Positions 9,177 through 20,063 of a DNA stretch of 64,000 bases are shown one piece after another. The DNA is from Oxalobacteraceae bacterium. GTDB lineage: Bacteria > Pseudomonadota > Gammaproteobacteria > Burkholderiales > Burkholderiaceae_D. The first letter of the stretch is position 1; each line of letters begins with the position of its first letter. Made by a program: the position numbers and the translations under genes. The notes under the pieces are model-generated. The model ran no database searches. It was not told the DNA's origin and was given only the letters and a program-made list of their open reading frames with translations. The stretch lies in the NCBI GenBank assembly GCA_021151485.1, contig JAGKXB010000001.1:62001-126000 (forward strand), read 5' to 3'.

Positions 9177-9366
9177 CCGCATACGCATGGCAACAAAAAA
9201 TAGTCGATCCGCTTTATACCATGAAAATATGTGAAATTTGGAAAATTGCTGATTTGATATCAAACAAAACCCTGTCCTCAGGCTTCATTAAAATCGGTAA
9301 AATGTGGATTTCACTCCTTCACCATTCCTCACCCTTTCCTACCATTTTTTGCTTCAAAACCGTTTT

Positions 9367-10470
9367 ATGCCCAGACCCCTTATAGCCACTATTCGCATTG
9401 ATGCAATGCGTCACAATCTTGCCCTTGCAAAATCCCGTCATCCTGACACCAAACTATGGGCCGTCATTAAAGCGCATGCCTATGGTCATGGACTGAAAAA
9501 TGGGATGCGAGGTTTTGAAGCAGCGGATGGTTTGGCTTTGATTGAGCTAGAAAGCGCAATTCAATTGCGTGCATGGGGTTGGAAGAAGCCAATTTTATTG
9601 CTGGAAGGTTTTTTTGAATCAGCCGATTTATCTGCCGTCATACAAGAAAGAATGGATGTGTGTGTACATTGCAATGAACAAATTGCGATGTTAGAACAGG
9701 CGAAACTTTCACCATCATCGTTGGATGTTCATTTAAAAATGAATACTGGCATGAATCGGCTAGGTTTCATGCCAACAGCGTATGCGGCAGCATATAGTCG
9801 TTTGCGCGCTATTCCTGGCATACGCAATATCACCTTTATGACGCATTTTGCCAATGCCGATGCATTGCAGACTCCACGTTTACCTGTTTCTGAACAATGG
9901 CGACGTTTTCAGTCTGGTATCACCGACATTAAAGATAGAGATCCAAACGAACAACACAAACAATGTGTTGCCAACTCAGCCATCCACATGCTGCATCCTG
10001 AAATAAGGAGCGACTGGGCCCGGCCTGGCATCATGCTGTACGGCGGGATGCCAAACCAACAAACTGCGCAAGAATTCGGTCTACTTCCTGCCATGACACT
10101 GCACAGTGAAATCGTCGCTATCCAATCCATATCTGCGGGTGAGTCTATTGGCTATGGCAGTACCTATACCGCGCCACAAGCGATGACGATCGGCGTCATC
10201 GCTTGTGGCTACGCCGATGGCTATCCCAGACATGCGCCCAACGGGACGCCAATTCTGGTCGATGGAATCAAAACACAGATGGTCGGCAGAGTCTCCATGG
10301 ACATGATCACCGTTGACTTAAGCACCATTCCACATGCACGCGTGGGTAGCCCTGTCACATTATGGGGGGCAGGTTTGCCGATTGATGAAGTTGCTTCTGC
10401 TGCGGGCACCATAGGATATGAACTGATGTGTGCCTTAGCACCTCGGGTAACACGTGTGGTGACGGAATAA
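9367..10470 (+). CDS. alr: Alanine racemase
   Basis: A PLP enzyme that makes D-alanine for peptidoglycan. The PLP lysine lies in WAVIKAHAYGHG (K35), and the second catalytic base is Y263 in SIGYGSTY. The start is set at the ATG at 9367, giving MPRPLIATIR and 367 aa, the normal size. An upstream in-frame ATG at 9304 would add residues that do not fit the family. It is followed by radA after six bases, so the two are likely one transcript. The gene is complete and shows nothing unusual. Confidence 0.95.
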   Translation: MPRPLIATIRIDAMRHNLALAKSRHPDTKLWAVIKAHAYGHGLKNGMRGFEAADGLALIELESAIQLRAWGWKKPILLLEGFFESADLSAVIQERMDVCVHCNEQIAMLEQAKLSPSSLDVHLKMNTGMNRLGFMPTAYAAAYSRLRAIPGIRNITFMTHFANADALQTPRLPVSEQWRRFQSGITDIKDRDPNEQHKQCVANSAIHMLHPEIRSDWARPGIMLYGGMPNQQTAQEFGLLPAMTLHSEIVAIQSISAGESIGYGSTYTAPQAMTIGVIACGYADGYPRHAPNGTPILVDGIKTQMVGRVSMDMITVDLSTIPHARVGSPVTLWGAGLPIDEVASAAGTIGYELMCALAPRVTRVVTE

Positions 10471-10476
10471 ACGATC

Positions 10477-11847
10477 ATGGCTAAAGCAAAAACTCACTAT
10501 GTCTGTAGCGAATGTGGCGGTATTGCGAATAAATGGGCCGGACAATGCGCTGCCTGTGGAGCCTGGAATACACTGGTGGAAAACGTGGTCGAAACAAGTA
10601 GCAATCGTTTTTCCACCCAACATCAAGGATTGGCACACACTACACCGGTATTGAGTCTGGCTGAAATCGAAGCTAGCGATACACCGCGTTTTACCACTGG
10701 TATGGAAGAATTCGATCGCGTGTTGGGCGGTGGCCTGGTTGCGGGCGGCGTGGTCTTAATTGGTGGTGATCCTGGCATTGGTAAATCTACCCTGCTCTTG
10801 CAAGCGCTGGGTCAAATGTCACGCATCAAAAAAGTCTTGTACATCAGTGGTGAAGAATCCGGTGCACAAATTGCCTTACGCGCCAAGCGCCTCAGCATCA
10901 CCGCTAGCGAGCTCAAGTTGCAAGCGGAAATCCAGCTGGAAAAAATCCTGCACACGCTCGCCGAGCAACAACCACAAGTCGTGGTCATTGATTCGATTCA
11001 AACCATGTATTCCGATGCCTTGAGTTCAGCCCCAGGATCGGTTGCGCAAGTACGGGAATGCGCCGCGCAATTGACACGTGTCGCAAAGCAAACTGGCATC
11101 ACCATGATTATGGTCGGCCATGTGACAAAAGAAGGCGCCTTGGCTGGACCGCGTGTGTTGGAACACATTGTCGATACGGTGTTGTATTTTGAAGGCGATA
11201 CGCACTCCAATTTTAGACTGGTGCGCGCTTGCAAAAACCGCTTCGGCGCAGTCAATGAGCTAGGCGTTTTTGCGATGACAGAAAAAGGCTTAAAAGGCGT
11301 TTCCAATCCATCAGCGCTATTTTTATCGCAACATGACAACCAAGTTCCTGGCTCTTGCATCATGGTGACGCAGGAGGGAAGCCGTCCTTTGCTCGTTGAA
11401 ATTCAGGCTTTGGTAGATACCTCACACTTACCTAACGCCAGACGCTTATCGGTGGGCTTAGAGCAAAATCGCCTGGCGATGTTGCTAGCGGTCTTGCATC
11501 GTCATGCTGGCGTAGCTGCATTCGACCAAGATGTATTCATCAATGCTGTTGGCGGCGTCAAAATCACCGAACCGGCTGCTGATTTAGCGGTACTGCTCGC
11601 CATTCATTCTTCTATGCGTAACAAGGCCTTGCCCAAGGGTTTGGTGGTATTTGGCGAAGTGGGTTTGGCGGGTGAAATCCGCCCCGCTCCACGTGGTCAA
11701 GAACGTTTACGTGAAGCAGCAAAACTAGGATTTTCTATCGCGATGATTCCAAAAAGCAATGCACCAAAACAAGCGATTGAAGGCATGACTATCTTGGCGG
11801 TAGAACGGATTGATGAAGCGTTTCAGCGTTTGCGGGAAACAGAATAG
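10477..11847 (+). CDS. radA: DNA repair protein RadA
   Basis: A RecA-like ATPase that promotes branch migration in recombinational repair. The N-terminal zinc finger has C10, C13, C24 and C27. Walker A GGDPGIGKST is at about 96-105, the RadA-specific KNRFG motif at about 253-257, and a Lon-protease-like C-terminal domain covers about 300-456. The length of 456 aa is standard. It directly follows alr. The 100 bases after it, before purT, hold no clear terminator. Confidence 0.96.
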   Translation: MAKAKTHYVCSECGGIANKWAGQCAACGAWNTLVENVVETSSNRFSTQHQGLAHTTPVLSLAEIEASDTPRFTTGMEEFDRVLGGGLVAGGVVLIGGDPGIGKSTLLLQALGQMSRIKKVLYISGEESGAQIALRAKRLSITASELKLQAEIQLEKILHTLAEQQPQVVVIDSIQTMYSDALSSAPGSVAQVRECAAQLTRVAKQTGITMIMVGHVTKEGALAGPRVLEHIVDTVLYFEGDTHSNFRLVRACKNRFGAVNELGVFAMTEKGLKGVSNPSALFLSQHDNQVPGSCIMVTQEGSRPLLVEIQALVDTSHLPNARRLSVGLEQNRLAMLLAVLHRHAGVAAFDQDVFINAVGGVKITEPAADLAVLLAIHSSMRNKALPKGLVVFGEVGLAGEIRPAPRGQERLREAAKLGFSIAMIPKSNAPKQAIEGMTILAVERIDEAFQRLRETE

Positions 11848-11947
11848 AATAAGCGGCATTTTTTCCTGGCAATCAGCTTACGCTATCTATACGAACCATA
11901 TAAATACCGAATATCCAGATTACTAACGTCTATTTACGAGAAACCGC

Positions 11948-13162
11948 ATGATAAAACCACCTATTCGCTTCGGTACCCCTCTGTCTTCTTCCGCCGTTAA
12001 AGTTATGCTGCTGGGCTCGGGTGAATTGGGCAAAGAAGTCATTATTTCACTACAACGTCTGGGGATTGAAGTCATCGCAGTAGATCGCTATGCCAACGCA
12101 CCAGGGCATCAAGTCGCACATCGCAGCCATGTCATCGACATGACAGATGGCGCTGCCTTGGCGGCATTGATTGAACTAGAACAACCCGATTACGTAGTCC
12201 CAGAAATTGAAGCGATTGCGACTAGTACATTAATTGAGCTGGAACAAGCGGGTAAAACGCAAGTTATTCCCACCGCTCGTGCTGCCTGGCTGACGATGAA
12301 TCGTGAAGGAATACGACGTTTAGCGGCAGAAGAATTGGGCTTACCTACTTCCCCCTACCGTTTTGCCAATACCTTAGATCAATTAAAAATTGCTTGCGCA
12401 GATATTGGTTTTCCTTGCTTGATCAAACCCGTGATGTCTTCTTCTGGCAAAGGACAATCCATGCTAACCGGCCCCCACCAGATTGAGGCTGCCTGGCAAC
12501 ATGCAGGAACAAGTGGGCGCGTCGGTCCAGGACGTGTGATTGTAGAAGGATTTATCGATTTCGATTATGAAATCACTCTTCTCACTGTGCGCGCATGCAA
12601 TGTGAATGGTGAAATAGAAACCCATTTTTGCGCACCGATAGGACACATCCAGGTACATGGTGATTATGTCGAATCCTGGCAACCACATCCCATGCCCACC
12701 GTGGCCATACAGCGTGCGCACGAGATAGCCAAAAAAGTGACCGACAATCTAGGTGGTTTGGGCTTGTTTGGCGTCGAATTATTCGTCAAAAACGATATGG
12801 TTTGGTTCTCTGAAGTCAGCCCCAGGCCACATGACACCGGCATGGTCACACTGGCCAGCCAAGTGCAAAGCGAATTCGAATTGCACGCCAAAGCCATTCT
12901 CGGCTTACCCGTCAATACAGAATTAAAAACTTGCGCTGCATCCGCCGTCATCTATGGCCAACATCAAGCCAAAGCAATTGCATTTGAAGGAGTAGCACAA
13001 GCTTTGCGTATTCCTGGCACCGATATTCGTTTGTTTGGCAAACCAGAATCCTTCACCCGCCGCCGCATGGGTGTGGCGCTTGCTACGGCAGAAAATATCG
13101 ACACGGCGCGCCGCAATGCTAAACAAGCTGCGACCATGGTTAAACCCATCGTTACAGAATAA
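11948..13162 (+). CDS. purT: Formate-dependent GAR transformylase PurT
   Basis: An ATP-grasp enzyme that formylates glycinamide ribonucleotide (GAR) using formate and ATP, the third step of purine synthesis. The start region [17 protein letters not shown], the ATP-grasp segment [12 protein letters not shown] and the metal-binding [14 protein letters not shown] are characteristic. The length of 404 aa is normal. A folate-dependent isozyme (purN) lies 10 kb away, so the organism keeps both routes. It is followed after 29 bases by nadB on the same strand. Confidence 0.95.
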   Translation: MIKPPIRFGTPLSSSAVKVMLLGSGELGKEVIISLQRLGIEVIAVDRYANAPGHQVAHRSHVIDMTDGAALAALIELEQPDYVVPEIEAIATSTLIELEQAGKTQVIPTARAAWLTMNREGIRRLAAEELGLPTSPYRFANTLDQLKIACADIGFPCLIKPVMSSSGKGQSMLTGPHQIEAAWQHAGTSGRVGPGRVIVEGFIDFDYEITLLTVRACNVNGEIETHFCAPIGHIQVHGDYVESWQPHPMPTVAIQRAHEIAKKVTDNLGGLGLFGVELFVKNDMVWFSEVSPRPHDTGMVTLASQVQSEFELHAKAILGLPVNTELKTCAASAVIYGQHQAKAIAFEGVAQALRIPGTDIRLFGKPESFTRRRMGVALATAENIDTARRNAKQAATMVKPIVTE

Positions 13163-13191
13163 GTACCAACAAGTTCAATAAGGAAGATCCC

Positions 13192-14808
13192 ATGAAATTC
13201 GATGTCGCTATCGTAGGAAGCGGATTGGCTGGTTTATCCGTTGCACTACATCTTGCGGAAACCCACACCGTCGCGGTGATCGCCAAACGCGCTTTGCTCG
13301 ATGGCGCCAGCAGCTGGGCGCAGGGCGGGATTGCAGCGGTACTCGATTCCCATGACAGCCATGCCCAGCACGTAGAAGATACGCTGATTGCCGGTGCCGG
13401 ATTATGTAACGAGGCTGCGACACGTTTCATCGTTGAAAATGGCTCTACTGCGATTGACTGGTTAATCAAGCAAGGCGTGCCATTTACCAAAGATGCCACC
13501 ACAGAATTTGGCTACCATTTGACGCGCGAAGGCGGACACAGCCAACGCCGCATCATCCACGCCGCCGATGCGACCGGACATGCAGTGCAAACGACATTAG
13601 AGCAGCAGGTACGTGCTCATCCCAATATCCAATTATTTGAACATCATTGCGCGATTGATTTAATTACTTCAGACAAAGTCGGTAATAACGGCAATAAAAC
13701 GCCCGGCATGCCCAAATGCCTAGGCTTGTACGTACAAGATGAAAGCACAGGAGAAGTCTTAACTTTCACCGCGCAACATACCGTACTGGCAACCGGTGGC
13801 GCGGGCAAAGTGTATCTGTACACCACCAATCCAGACACTGCGACTGGCGACGGCATCGCCATGGCTTGGCGTGCTGGCTGTCGTGTTTCAAATATGGAAT
13901 TTATCCAATTCCACCCAACTTGCCTGTATCACCCCTACGCCAAATCGTTTTTGATCACAGAAGCAATACGTGGCGAAGGTGGCGTTTTAAAACTACCACC
14001 AGAAGCCGGCGCTGCTGCAGGAACGCGCTTTATGCTGGCGCACGACGAACGGGCCGAATTGGCGCCGCGCGATATTGTCGCCAGAGCAATTGATTTTGAA
14101 ATGAAGAAACGTGGCTTGGATTACGTACATCTGGATATCAGCCACCAGCCACCAGAATTTTTAAAAGAACACTTCCCCACTATTTACGCACGCTGCTTAA
14201 CCTTGGGCATAGACATTACCAAAGAGCCCATTCCAATCGTACCAGCCGCGCATTACACCTGCGGCGGCGTCGTCACCGATATGCGTGGCCGTACTGATTT
14301 GCCTGGTTTGTATGCGGTTGGCGAAACAGCGTGCACGGGTTTTCATGGCGCCAACCGTTTAGCCAGCAATTCCCTGTTGGAATGCATCGTATTAGGACGC
14401 GCCGCAGCGCAAGACATCCAAACGCACAAGCAAGAAGCGGTGCCGGAACTACCCGCCTGGGATGAAAGCCGCGTCACCAACGCCGACGAAGAAGTGGTGA
14501 TTGCGCACAACTGGGATGAGTTACGCCGCTTCATGTGGAATTACGTCGGCATCGTCCGCACCACCAAACGATTAGAACGCGCCCAGCATCGCATTCGTTT
14601 GTTGAAGGAAGAAATTAACGAGTACTACACCCACTTCCGGATCACACCGGATTTGCTGGAATTACGTAATTTGGTCGACGTGGCGTCGCTAATTGTGAAT
14701 AGCGCCTTGTCACGCCATGAAAGCCGGGGCTTGCATTTTAGTCGGGATTATCCAGACACTTTGCCGCAGGCATTGCCTAGTGTGTTGTTGCCTGTGCGGA
14801 AGGGGTGA
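13192..14808 (+). CDS. nadB: L-aspartate oxidase NadB
   Basis: An FAD enzyme that oxidises L-aspartate to iminoaspartate, the first step of NAD synthesis. It has the N-terminal dinucleotide-binding motif [26 protein letters not shown], the active-site region FHPTCLY and the C-terminal [19 protein letters not shown] pattern. The length of 538 aa is normal. A strong AGGAAG ribosome binding site precedes the ATG. It converges on nadC, and an 84-bp palindromic repeat fills the space between the two stop codons. Confidence 0.96.
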   Translation: MKFDVAIVGSGLAGLSVALHLAETHTVAVIAKRALLDGASSWAQGGIAAVLDSHDSHAQHVEDTLIAGAGLCNEAATRFIVENGSTAIDWLIKQGVPFTKDATTEFGYHLTREGGHSQRRIIHAADATGHAVQTTLEQQVRAHPNIQLFEHHCAIDLITSDKVGNNGNKTPGMPKCLGLYVQDESTGEVLTFTAQHTVLATGGAGKVYLYTTNPDTATGDGIAMAWRAGCRVSNMEFIQFHPTCLYHPYAKSFLITEAIRGEGGVLKLPPEAGAAAGTRFMLAHDERAELAPRDIVARAIDFEMKKRGLDYVHLDISHQPPEFLKEHFPTIYARCLTLGIDITKEPIPIVPAAHYTCGGVVTDMRGRTDLPGLYAVGETACTGFHGANRLASNSLLECIVLGRAAAQDIQTHKQEAVPELPAWDESRVTNADEEVVIAHNWDELRRFMWNYVGIVRTTKRLERAQHRIRLLKEEINEYYTHFRITPDLLELRNLVDVASLIVNSALSRHESRGLHFSRDYPDTLPQALPSVLLPVRKG

Positions 14809-14900
14809 GTCGTATCTGTTTATACATTCACACCAATTAACAGAAATAAGCTGGATCCTCGACTAAAACACCATAGGACGAAAAATGTTTATCTGACCTT

Positions 14901-14984
14901 GTAGGGCGTCAATAAGCGCAGCGCACTGCGCCGCATGGTGGCCTTCGATAAAGGTGCAATACGCTGCGCTTATTGACACCCTAC
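14901..14984 (-). repeat. ~85-bp palindromic repeat, copy 1
   Basis: An 84-bp element that begins GTAGGG and ends CCCTAC. Its outer 23 bases on each side are inverted repeats with one mismatch, and the interior can also fold. It lies between the convergent nadB and nadC and abuts the nadC stop codon. The interior reads as the reverse complement of copies 2 and 3, so this copy is inverted relative to them. It may also act as a two-way terminator. It resembles REP/MITE-type dispersed elements and encodes nothing. Confidence 0.85.
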
Positions 14985-15917
14985 TTAGCAGGAAAATGAA
15001 CTCGTTCCCACAATCCGCAAAGAATAATCAATCGCCTGCACATCCTTAGTCAAACTGCCGATAGAAATCCTATCCACGCCAGTTTCAGCAATCGCGCGCA
15101 CGCTTTCTTTATTCACACCACCAGATGCCTCCAATACAGCACGGCCAGCCGTCAGCGCCACGGCTTGGCGCATGCCTTGCAGGCTGAAGTTATCGAGCAA
15201 GATGGACGTTGCACCTGCGGCTAATGCTTGTTCGAGTTCGTCCAAATTCTCCACTTCAATTTGTATGGAAACCGGCGTCGCTAATTGGGTATTCACAACC
15301 TGCGCAGCATGCATGACACCGGCGATGCTGCCGGCAGCGGCGATGTGATTTTCTTTGATGAGGATGCCATCGTACAAAGCCAAACGCTGGTTCATGCCAC
15401 CACCAACGCGTACCGCATATTTCTGCGCCAAACGCATGCCGGGCAGCGTTTTACGGGTATCCAAAATCGCAGCACGGGTGCCTTGTATCAAGTTCACATA
15501 AGCTTGCGTAGTCGTCGCCACGCCGGACAATAATTGCATGAAGTTCAAAGCAGGACGTTCAGCTGTCAACAACGCCCGGGCGGGTGCTTCTATGGTGCAA
15601 ACTTCGGTATCCGCTTGCATCAGCGCACCTTCCGCATAACGCCATGTGATGCGAGAACGCGCATCCAAACGCTGCATCACCGCCTCAAACCAGGGCGCGC
15701 CGCATAACACGGCTTCTTCCCGCACCAGCACGCGCGCTTGCACCCATTCTTGCTCAGGCACCAACAAACCTGTGACGTCGCCAGTGCCGATGTCTTCAGC
15801 CAACGCCGCTTCGATATTGGCTTCAAACGCTGTCGCTAATGCAGCATCAAAAGGTGCAAAAGGATTGATCAAAGTAGTTGTTGAACTTGTCATTACGTTT
15901 TTTATTACGTTCGTCAT
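14985..15917 (-). CDS. nadC: Nicotinate-nucleotide pyrophosphorylase NadC
   Basis: Converts quinolinate and PRPP to nicotinate mononucleotide, the third de novo NAD step. Family motifs include [13 protein letters not shown] near the start, [21 protein letters not shown] (as DTRKT...AQKYAV), ENHI, and the C-terminal EASGGV and [10 protein letters not shown]. Length 310 aa, with a short extra N-terminal tail. Its ATG overlaps the nadA stop (ATGA), so nadA-nadC is an operon. Confidence 0.95.
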   Translation of the reverse strand: MTNVIKNVMTSSTTTLINPFAPFDAALATAFEANIEAALAEDIGTGDVTGLLVPEQEWVQARVLVREEAVLCGAPWFEAVMQRLDARSRITWRYAEGALMQADTEVCTIEAPARALLTAERPALNFMQLLSGVATTTQAYVNLIQGTRAAILDTRKTLPGMRLAQKYAVRVGGGMNQRLALYDGILIKENHIAAAGSIAGVMHAAQVVNTQLATPVSIQIEVENLDELEQALAAGATSILLDNFSLQGMRQAVALTAGRAVLEASGGVNKESVRAIAETGVDRISIGSLTKDVQAIDYSLRIVGTSSFSC

Positions 15918-17047
15918 GCTGGACCTACACCTGAAAATAATGTGGCTTCTTTCGCTAAATCGCCACCGGGCTGTACGGATGTTTTTTGTGCCGCGGCAAA
16001 ATCTAACATGCGATTAATCGACAACACTGCCGCGCGTCCTATCGTTGGGTCGACCTGGATTTCATTATTACCTTGCTCTAATACTGCAGCCAAATTCGCT
16101 AAACCATTCATCGCCATCCATGGGCAATGGGCGCAGCTTTTGCAAGTCGCGCTATTGCCAGCCGTCGGCGCGGCGATGAATTGCTTGCCAGGTGCGGCTA
16201 ATTTCATCTTATGCAACAAACCTTGATCAGTGGCGACGATGAAAGTGGAGGCATCCATATTTTGCGCTGCGGTAATCATTTGCGAGGTGGAACCCACCAT
16301 GTCCGCTAAAGCGACCACGGCAGCAGGGGATTCTGGATGCACCAACACCTTGGCATCGGGATAGTCGTTTTTCAGCAGTTCCAACTCCACGCTTTTGAAT
16401 TCGTCATGTACCAGGCAAGAACCCTGCCACAACAACATATCGGCACCAGTTTGTTGTTGGATGTATCCGCCTAAATGCTTGTCGGGTGCCCACAAAATCT
16501 TTTTGCCTTGCGCATGCAGATGTGCCACGATTTGCAATCCTATCGAAGACGTCACCATCCAATCCGCACGGGCCTTCACCGCTGCGCTGGTATTGGCATA
16601 CACCACGACAGTGCGGTCAGGATGGGCATCACAAAACGCGGCAAACTCCTCCGCTGGGCACCCCAAATCCAGGGAGCAAGTCGCATCTAAATCCGGCATC
16701 AAGATACGCTTCTCCGGACTAAGTATCTTGGCGGTTTCGCCCATAAAACGCACACCCGCCACCACTAGCGTTTGCGCCGGATGATCGCGACCAAAGCGCG
16801 CCATTTCTAGCGAATCAGAAACACAACCACCGGTTTCCTGCGCCAAATCCTGGATATCGGCATCAACGTAATAATGCGCCACCAGTACGGCATTCTTTTC
16901 CTTCAGTAGAGCTTTGATGCGTTGTTTCAAGGCTGCTTTTTCCTCGGCAGAAGGCATGACAGGCGTGCGTGCCCATGCTTGGGCGACGCAACTGCCGCCC
17001 GATTGCGGATGCTCGTATTCGATGGGATGAATCGTAGAATTTTGCAT
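15914..17047 (-). CDS. nadA: Quinolinate synthase NadA
   Basis: Condenses iminoaspartate with dihydroxyacetone phosphate to quinolinate and carries a 4Fe-4S cluster. The start of the fold reads [16 protein letters not shown]. The cysteines are in [12 protein letters not shown], near [14 protein letters not shown], and in [13 protein letters not shown]. At 377 aa it is the longer proteobacterial type. Together with nadB and nadC it gives the complete aspartate-to-NaMN pathway in this window. Confidence 0.96.
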   Translation of the reverse strand: MQNSTIHPIEYEHPQSGGSCVAQAWARTPVMPSAEEKAALKQRIKALLKEKNAVLVAHYYVDADIQDLAQETGGCVSDSLEMARFGRDHPAQTLVVAGVRFMGETAKILSPEKRILMPDLDATCSLDLGCPAEEFAAFCDAHPDRTVVVYANTSAAVKARADWMVTSSIGLQIVAHLHAQGKKILWAPDKHLGGYIQQQTGADMLLWQGSCLVHDEFKSVELELLKNDYPDAKVLVHPESPAAVVALADMVGSTSQMITAAQNMDASTFIVATDQGLLHKMKLAAPGKQFIAAPTAGNSATCKSCAHCPWMAMNGLANLAAVLEQGNNEIQVDPTIGRAAVLSINRMLDFAAAQKTSVQPGGDLAKEATLFSGVGPA

Positions 17048-17067
17048 AATTAAATAACTGAATGACC

Positions 17068-17550
17068 TTAATTTAACGCAGCATCAAAACGGCCTTGTTG
17101 CGCTAATTCTCGGATGATGTGGATGGTGTCAATGTCGGATGCTTTGTAAGCCTCATGGCGCAGATCGTTGTACATAGCCGCCATTTCATCCGTGCTGGTG
17201 TCATGCCCATCTTCATATTCAAAGCGCACAAACAAACGACCAGGCAACGGCTCTTCTATTCGCATCACCAGACTCGACGCCACAATATCCTGCTGCGCAG
17301 CAACTAGATATTGCACAGACTCTTGCGGCGCAAAAACAACCTTATCCACCACAATTAATGAGCCATAACGCAATTGGCGCGTTAAGCCGTCCTTGCTATT
17401 TTCAAACAGCTGACAATCATCCAAATGCGGCACAAACACTTTAGGCGCCTGGGCACGTAACACCAACCCACGCCATATTTGTTCACGCGTCAGTGAATAC
17501 AACAGAGGATTGCGCGGGTCATTGATTTCCACTAGGTGTTCAAATTTCAT
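17068..17550 (-). CDS. SRPBCC-fold protein of the DUF1857 (AtaL-like) type
   Basis: A small 160-aa cytoplasmic protein that reads like the DUF1857/AtaL branch of the START/SRPBCC ligand-binding fold: FEHLVEIN at the start, [14 protein letters not shown] as the first helix, [14 protein letters not shown] in the sheet and a helical end. The fold binds hydrophobic ligands in other families, but its ligand is unknown and there are no catalytic residues I can name. It lies just upstream of nadA on the same strand with a 20-base gap and may be co-transcribed with it. Confidence 0.65.
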   Translation of the reverse strand: MKFEHLVEINDPRNPLLYSLTREQIWRGLVLRAQAPKVFVPHLDDCQLFENSKDGLTRQLRYGSLIVVDKVVFAPQESVQYLVAAQQDIVASSLVMRIEEPLPGRLFVRFEYEDGHDTSTDEMAAMYNDLRHEAYKASDIDTIHIIRELAQQGRFDAALN

Positions 17551-17795
17551 AGTTCAAACTACTGGTTCGCTTATTTTTAATGGGGAAATACATAACTGGC
17601 CATTATAACAAGTTAGAAAATAATGCCGATGGCCAGAGCGTTACACATGAGGCATTAAATGGTCGACTAACCTTAACCGACCGTTTACTGATTCATGAAA
17701 TTGCCCTGATCAATTCAGCGCCCCACTCCCAAGCTGACACGCCTGTTATACAATGCGGCGCTTCTTCAGTTTTGCATTCTGCACCGTCACACCGC

Positions 17796-19847
17796 ATGTC
17801 TTCACTCCTCAATCCCCCGCAACGCGAAGCCGTTAAATACATGGATGGCCCTTGCCTAGTGTTAGCTGGCGCAGGTTCTGGGAAAACACGTGTCATTACA
17901 CAAAAAATCGCGCATTTGATTGAGCATTGTGGCTATGAAGCACAGCACATTGCGGCGCTGACTTTTACCAATAAAGCCGCGGCTGAAATGCAAGAACGTA
18001 TCGGCACGTTGCTGCAAGAACCCAAACAAGCGAAAAAACTGACGGTCAGCACATTTCACTCCCTGGGCGTGAAAATTCTGCGTCAGGAAGCGCAAGCGGT
18101 TGGCTTGAAAGATCGTTTTTCCATCATGGATAGCAGCGATTGTTTTTCCTTAGTGCAAGATTTAGCTGTCACCACCGATAAACAACTCATACGCCGCATC
18201 CAAACCGCGCTTTCGCTGTGGAAAAACAATTTGATTGAACCCGATGTCGCACTCAATCAAGCCAAAGATGAAGATGAAGCGCAGGCAGCGCGGATTTATC
18301 GCAACTATGTCGCCACCTTAGCGGCGTATCAGGCAGTGGATTTCGATGATCTGATTCGCTTGCCAGTGGAATTATTCCGAAACAATCAAGATATCCGCGA
18401 TAAATGGCAGCGCCGTTTGCGTTATTTACTGGTAGATGAATATCAAGACACCAATTTATGCCAATACGAATTGGTCAAATTACTTGTCACCGGCGTCGGT
18501 AAAAAACCCATGTTCACGGCGGTAGGCGACGATGATCAAGCGATTTACGCCTGGCGCGGTGCGACGATCGAAAATCTCAAAACGCTGCAAGTTGATTTTC
18601 CCGATCTGAAAGTCATCAAGCTGGAGCAAAATTATCGCTCCAGTACACGCATTTTGCAGGCAGCTAACGAAGTCATCGGCAACAATCCCAAATTGTTTGA
18701 AAAATCATTGTGGTCTGAGCACGGTTTGGGTGATCCCATCAAAGTATTGGGGATGGAAGATGACGAGCAAGAAGCGGATCAAGTGGCCATCATGTTATCG
18801 GCCCATCGCTTTGAACGACGGGCAAAATTCTCCGATTACGCCATTTTGTATCGCAGCAATCATCAAGCCAGAGTGTTCGAGCAAGCACTGCGACGTGAAC
18901 ATATCCCTTACACCATGTCAGGCGGGCAAAGCTTTTTCGACCGGGCGGAAATCAAAGACATCATCAGCTACCTACGCCTGATCGCCAACAATGACGACGA
19001 CCCAGCCTTCATCCGCGCCGTCACCACACCCAAACGCGGCATCGGCCAATCCACGCTAGAAGTATTGGGCGCTTACGCCGGTCAATGGCAATGCTCTTTA
19101 TTTGAAGCTATCTTCAAAGGCGGAATTGAGGCACAACTCACATCGAGACAACTCACTCCGCTGCGTGAATTTGGTGATTTCATCAATCAATTAGAAGCAC
19201 GCGCCACCCGTGTCGGCCCTTCCGGCAAAGGCGAAAACGCCGCTGCTGTGCTGGATGACATGATGAAAGAAATTAATTACGAAGCGTATTTGTACAATCA
19301 TTTCGATGACAGACAAGCGCAAAGCAAATGGCAAAACGTGCTGGACTTCACCAACTGGCTGAAACAAAAAGGCAATGGCGGCAAACATGCAGAAGATGCA
19401 GAAAAGAGCCTGCTGGAACTCACACAAATGGTCGCCTTGATGACCATGCTAGAAGGCCGCGATGAAGAACCCGACGCCGTGCGCATGTCCACGTTGCATG
19501 CCTCGAAGGGATTGGAATTCCCCCATGTTTTCCTGGTCGGCGTGGAGGAAGGCATCCTGCCTCACAAAGGCGACCCGGACGCCCCCGCCGACACACTCGC
19601 CGCCCGCATCGAAGAAGAACGCCGCCTGATGTACGTCGGCATCACCCGCGCCCAACGCAGCCTGCACGTCAGCTGGTGCAAAAAACGCAAACGCGCCAGA
19701 GAAAGTGTGCATTGCGACATGTCACGTTTCATCAAAGAAATGAAATTAGACCAAGGCATCGCCATCCCAACCGAAGAAGAAATCATCACGCCGCAAAATC
19801 GCCTGGCGAATTTGAAAGCGTTGTTGGCGAAACCTAAAGTTGGGTGA
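17796..19847 (+). CDS. rep: ATP-dependent DNA helicase, Rep/UvrD type
   Basis: A superfamily 1A 3'-5' helicase that helps replication forks past obstacles. Motif I is AGAGSGKT (about 25-31 from the chosen start), followed by LTFTNKAAAEM, VDEYQDTN, GDDDQAIYAWRGA, LEQNYRSS and the C-terminal VGITRAQRSL. The ATG at 17796 gives MSSLLNPPQREAV and 683 aa, matching Rep-type proteins. The reading frame is open back to 17580, but those residues have no helicase homology. Rep fits better than UvrD on length and start; this sub-assignment is an inference. Confidence 0.9.
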   Translation: MSSLLNPPQREAVKYMDGPCLVLAGAGSGKTRVITQKIAHLIEHCGYEAQHIAALTFTNKAAAEMQERIGTLLQEPKQAKKLTVSTFHSLGVKILRQEAQAVGLKDRFSIMDSSDCFSLVQDLAVTTDKQLIRRIQTALSLWKNNLIEPDVALNQAKDEDEAQAARIYRNYVATLAAYQAVDFDDLIRLPVELFRNNQDIRDKWQRRLRYLLVDEYQDTNLCQYELVKLLVTGVGKKPMFTAVGDDDQAIYAWRGATIENLKTLQVDFPDLKVIKLEQNYRSSTRILQAANEVIGNNPKLFEKSLWSEHGLGDPIKVLGMEDDEQEADQVAIMLSAHRFERRAKFSDYAILYRSNHQARVFEQALRREHIPYTMSGGQSFFDRAEIKDIISYLRLIANNDDDPAFIRAVTTPKRGIGQSTLEVLGAYAGQWQCSLFEAIFKGGIEAQLTSRQLTPLREFGDFINQLEARATRVGPSGKGENAAAVLDDMMKEINYEAYLYNHFDDRQAQSKWQNVLDFTNWLKQKGNGGKHAEDAEKSLLELTQMVALMTMLEGRDEEPDAVRMSTLHASKGLEFPHVFLVGVEEGILPHKGDPDAPADTLAARIEEERRLMYVGITRAQRSLHVSWCKKRKRARESVHCDMSRFIKEMKLDQGIAIPTEEEIITPQNRLANLKALLAKPKVG

Positions 19848-19867
19848 GTTGTTACGAAGAAGAATGC

Positions 19868-19953
19868 GTAGGGTGCAGTAAGCGCAGCGCACTGCACCTT
19901 TATCGAAGGCCACCATACGGCGCAATGCGCTGCCCTTATTGACGCCCTCCTAC
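19868..19953 (+). repeat. ~85-bp palindromic repeat, copy 2
   Basis: Same family as the element at 14901. It begins GTAGGGTGCAGTAAGCGCAG and ends with a slightly degraded inverted copy (one extra C in the terminal CCCTCCTAC). It lies 20 bases after the helicase stop codon. It is in the same orientation as copy 3, with the AAA ATPase gene between them. Confidence 0.85.
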
Positions 19954-19979
19954 TTATCCACCTCGTTTTATCTGCTTCG

Positions 19980-20037
19980 TTATACGAAATTATTTAAACT
20001 TTGTATAATTATACAAACACGAAATAATTTCGTATAA
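19980..20037. promoter_or_regulatory. 58-bp extended palindrome upstream of the ATPase gene
   Basis: Two nested dyads share one centre (between 20008 and 20009). The outer arms, TTATACGAAATTATTT (19980-19995) and its exact complement (20022-20037), enclose a perfect 18-bp palindrome TTTGTATAATTATACAAA (20000-20017), so 25 of 29 positions pair. It ends 26 bases before the ATPase start codon and contains TATAAT-like boxes. It is probably an operator overlapping a promoter. The outer arms resemble loxP arms at 12 of 13 positions but are in everted order. Confidence 0.65.
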
Positions 20038-20063
20038 ATACAAATATAAATGCAGGTGCAAAC

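Noticed and set aside
17580-17795. Longer N-terminus for the Rep-type helicase
   Set aside because: The frame is open, but the 72 extra residues show no family resemblance, and the ATG at 17796 gives the standard start.
19980-20037. A loxP-type recombination site
   Set aside because: The arms match at 12 of 13 positions but are everted with a 26-30-base spacing and there is no recombinase gene nearby; an operator is simpler.
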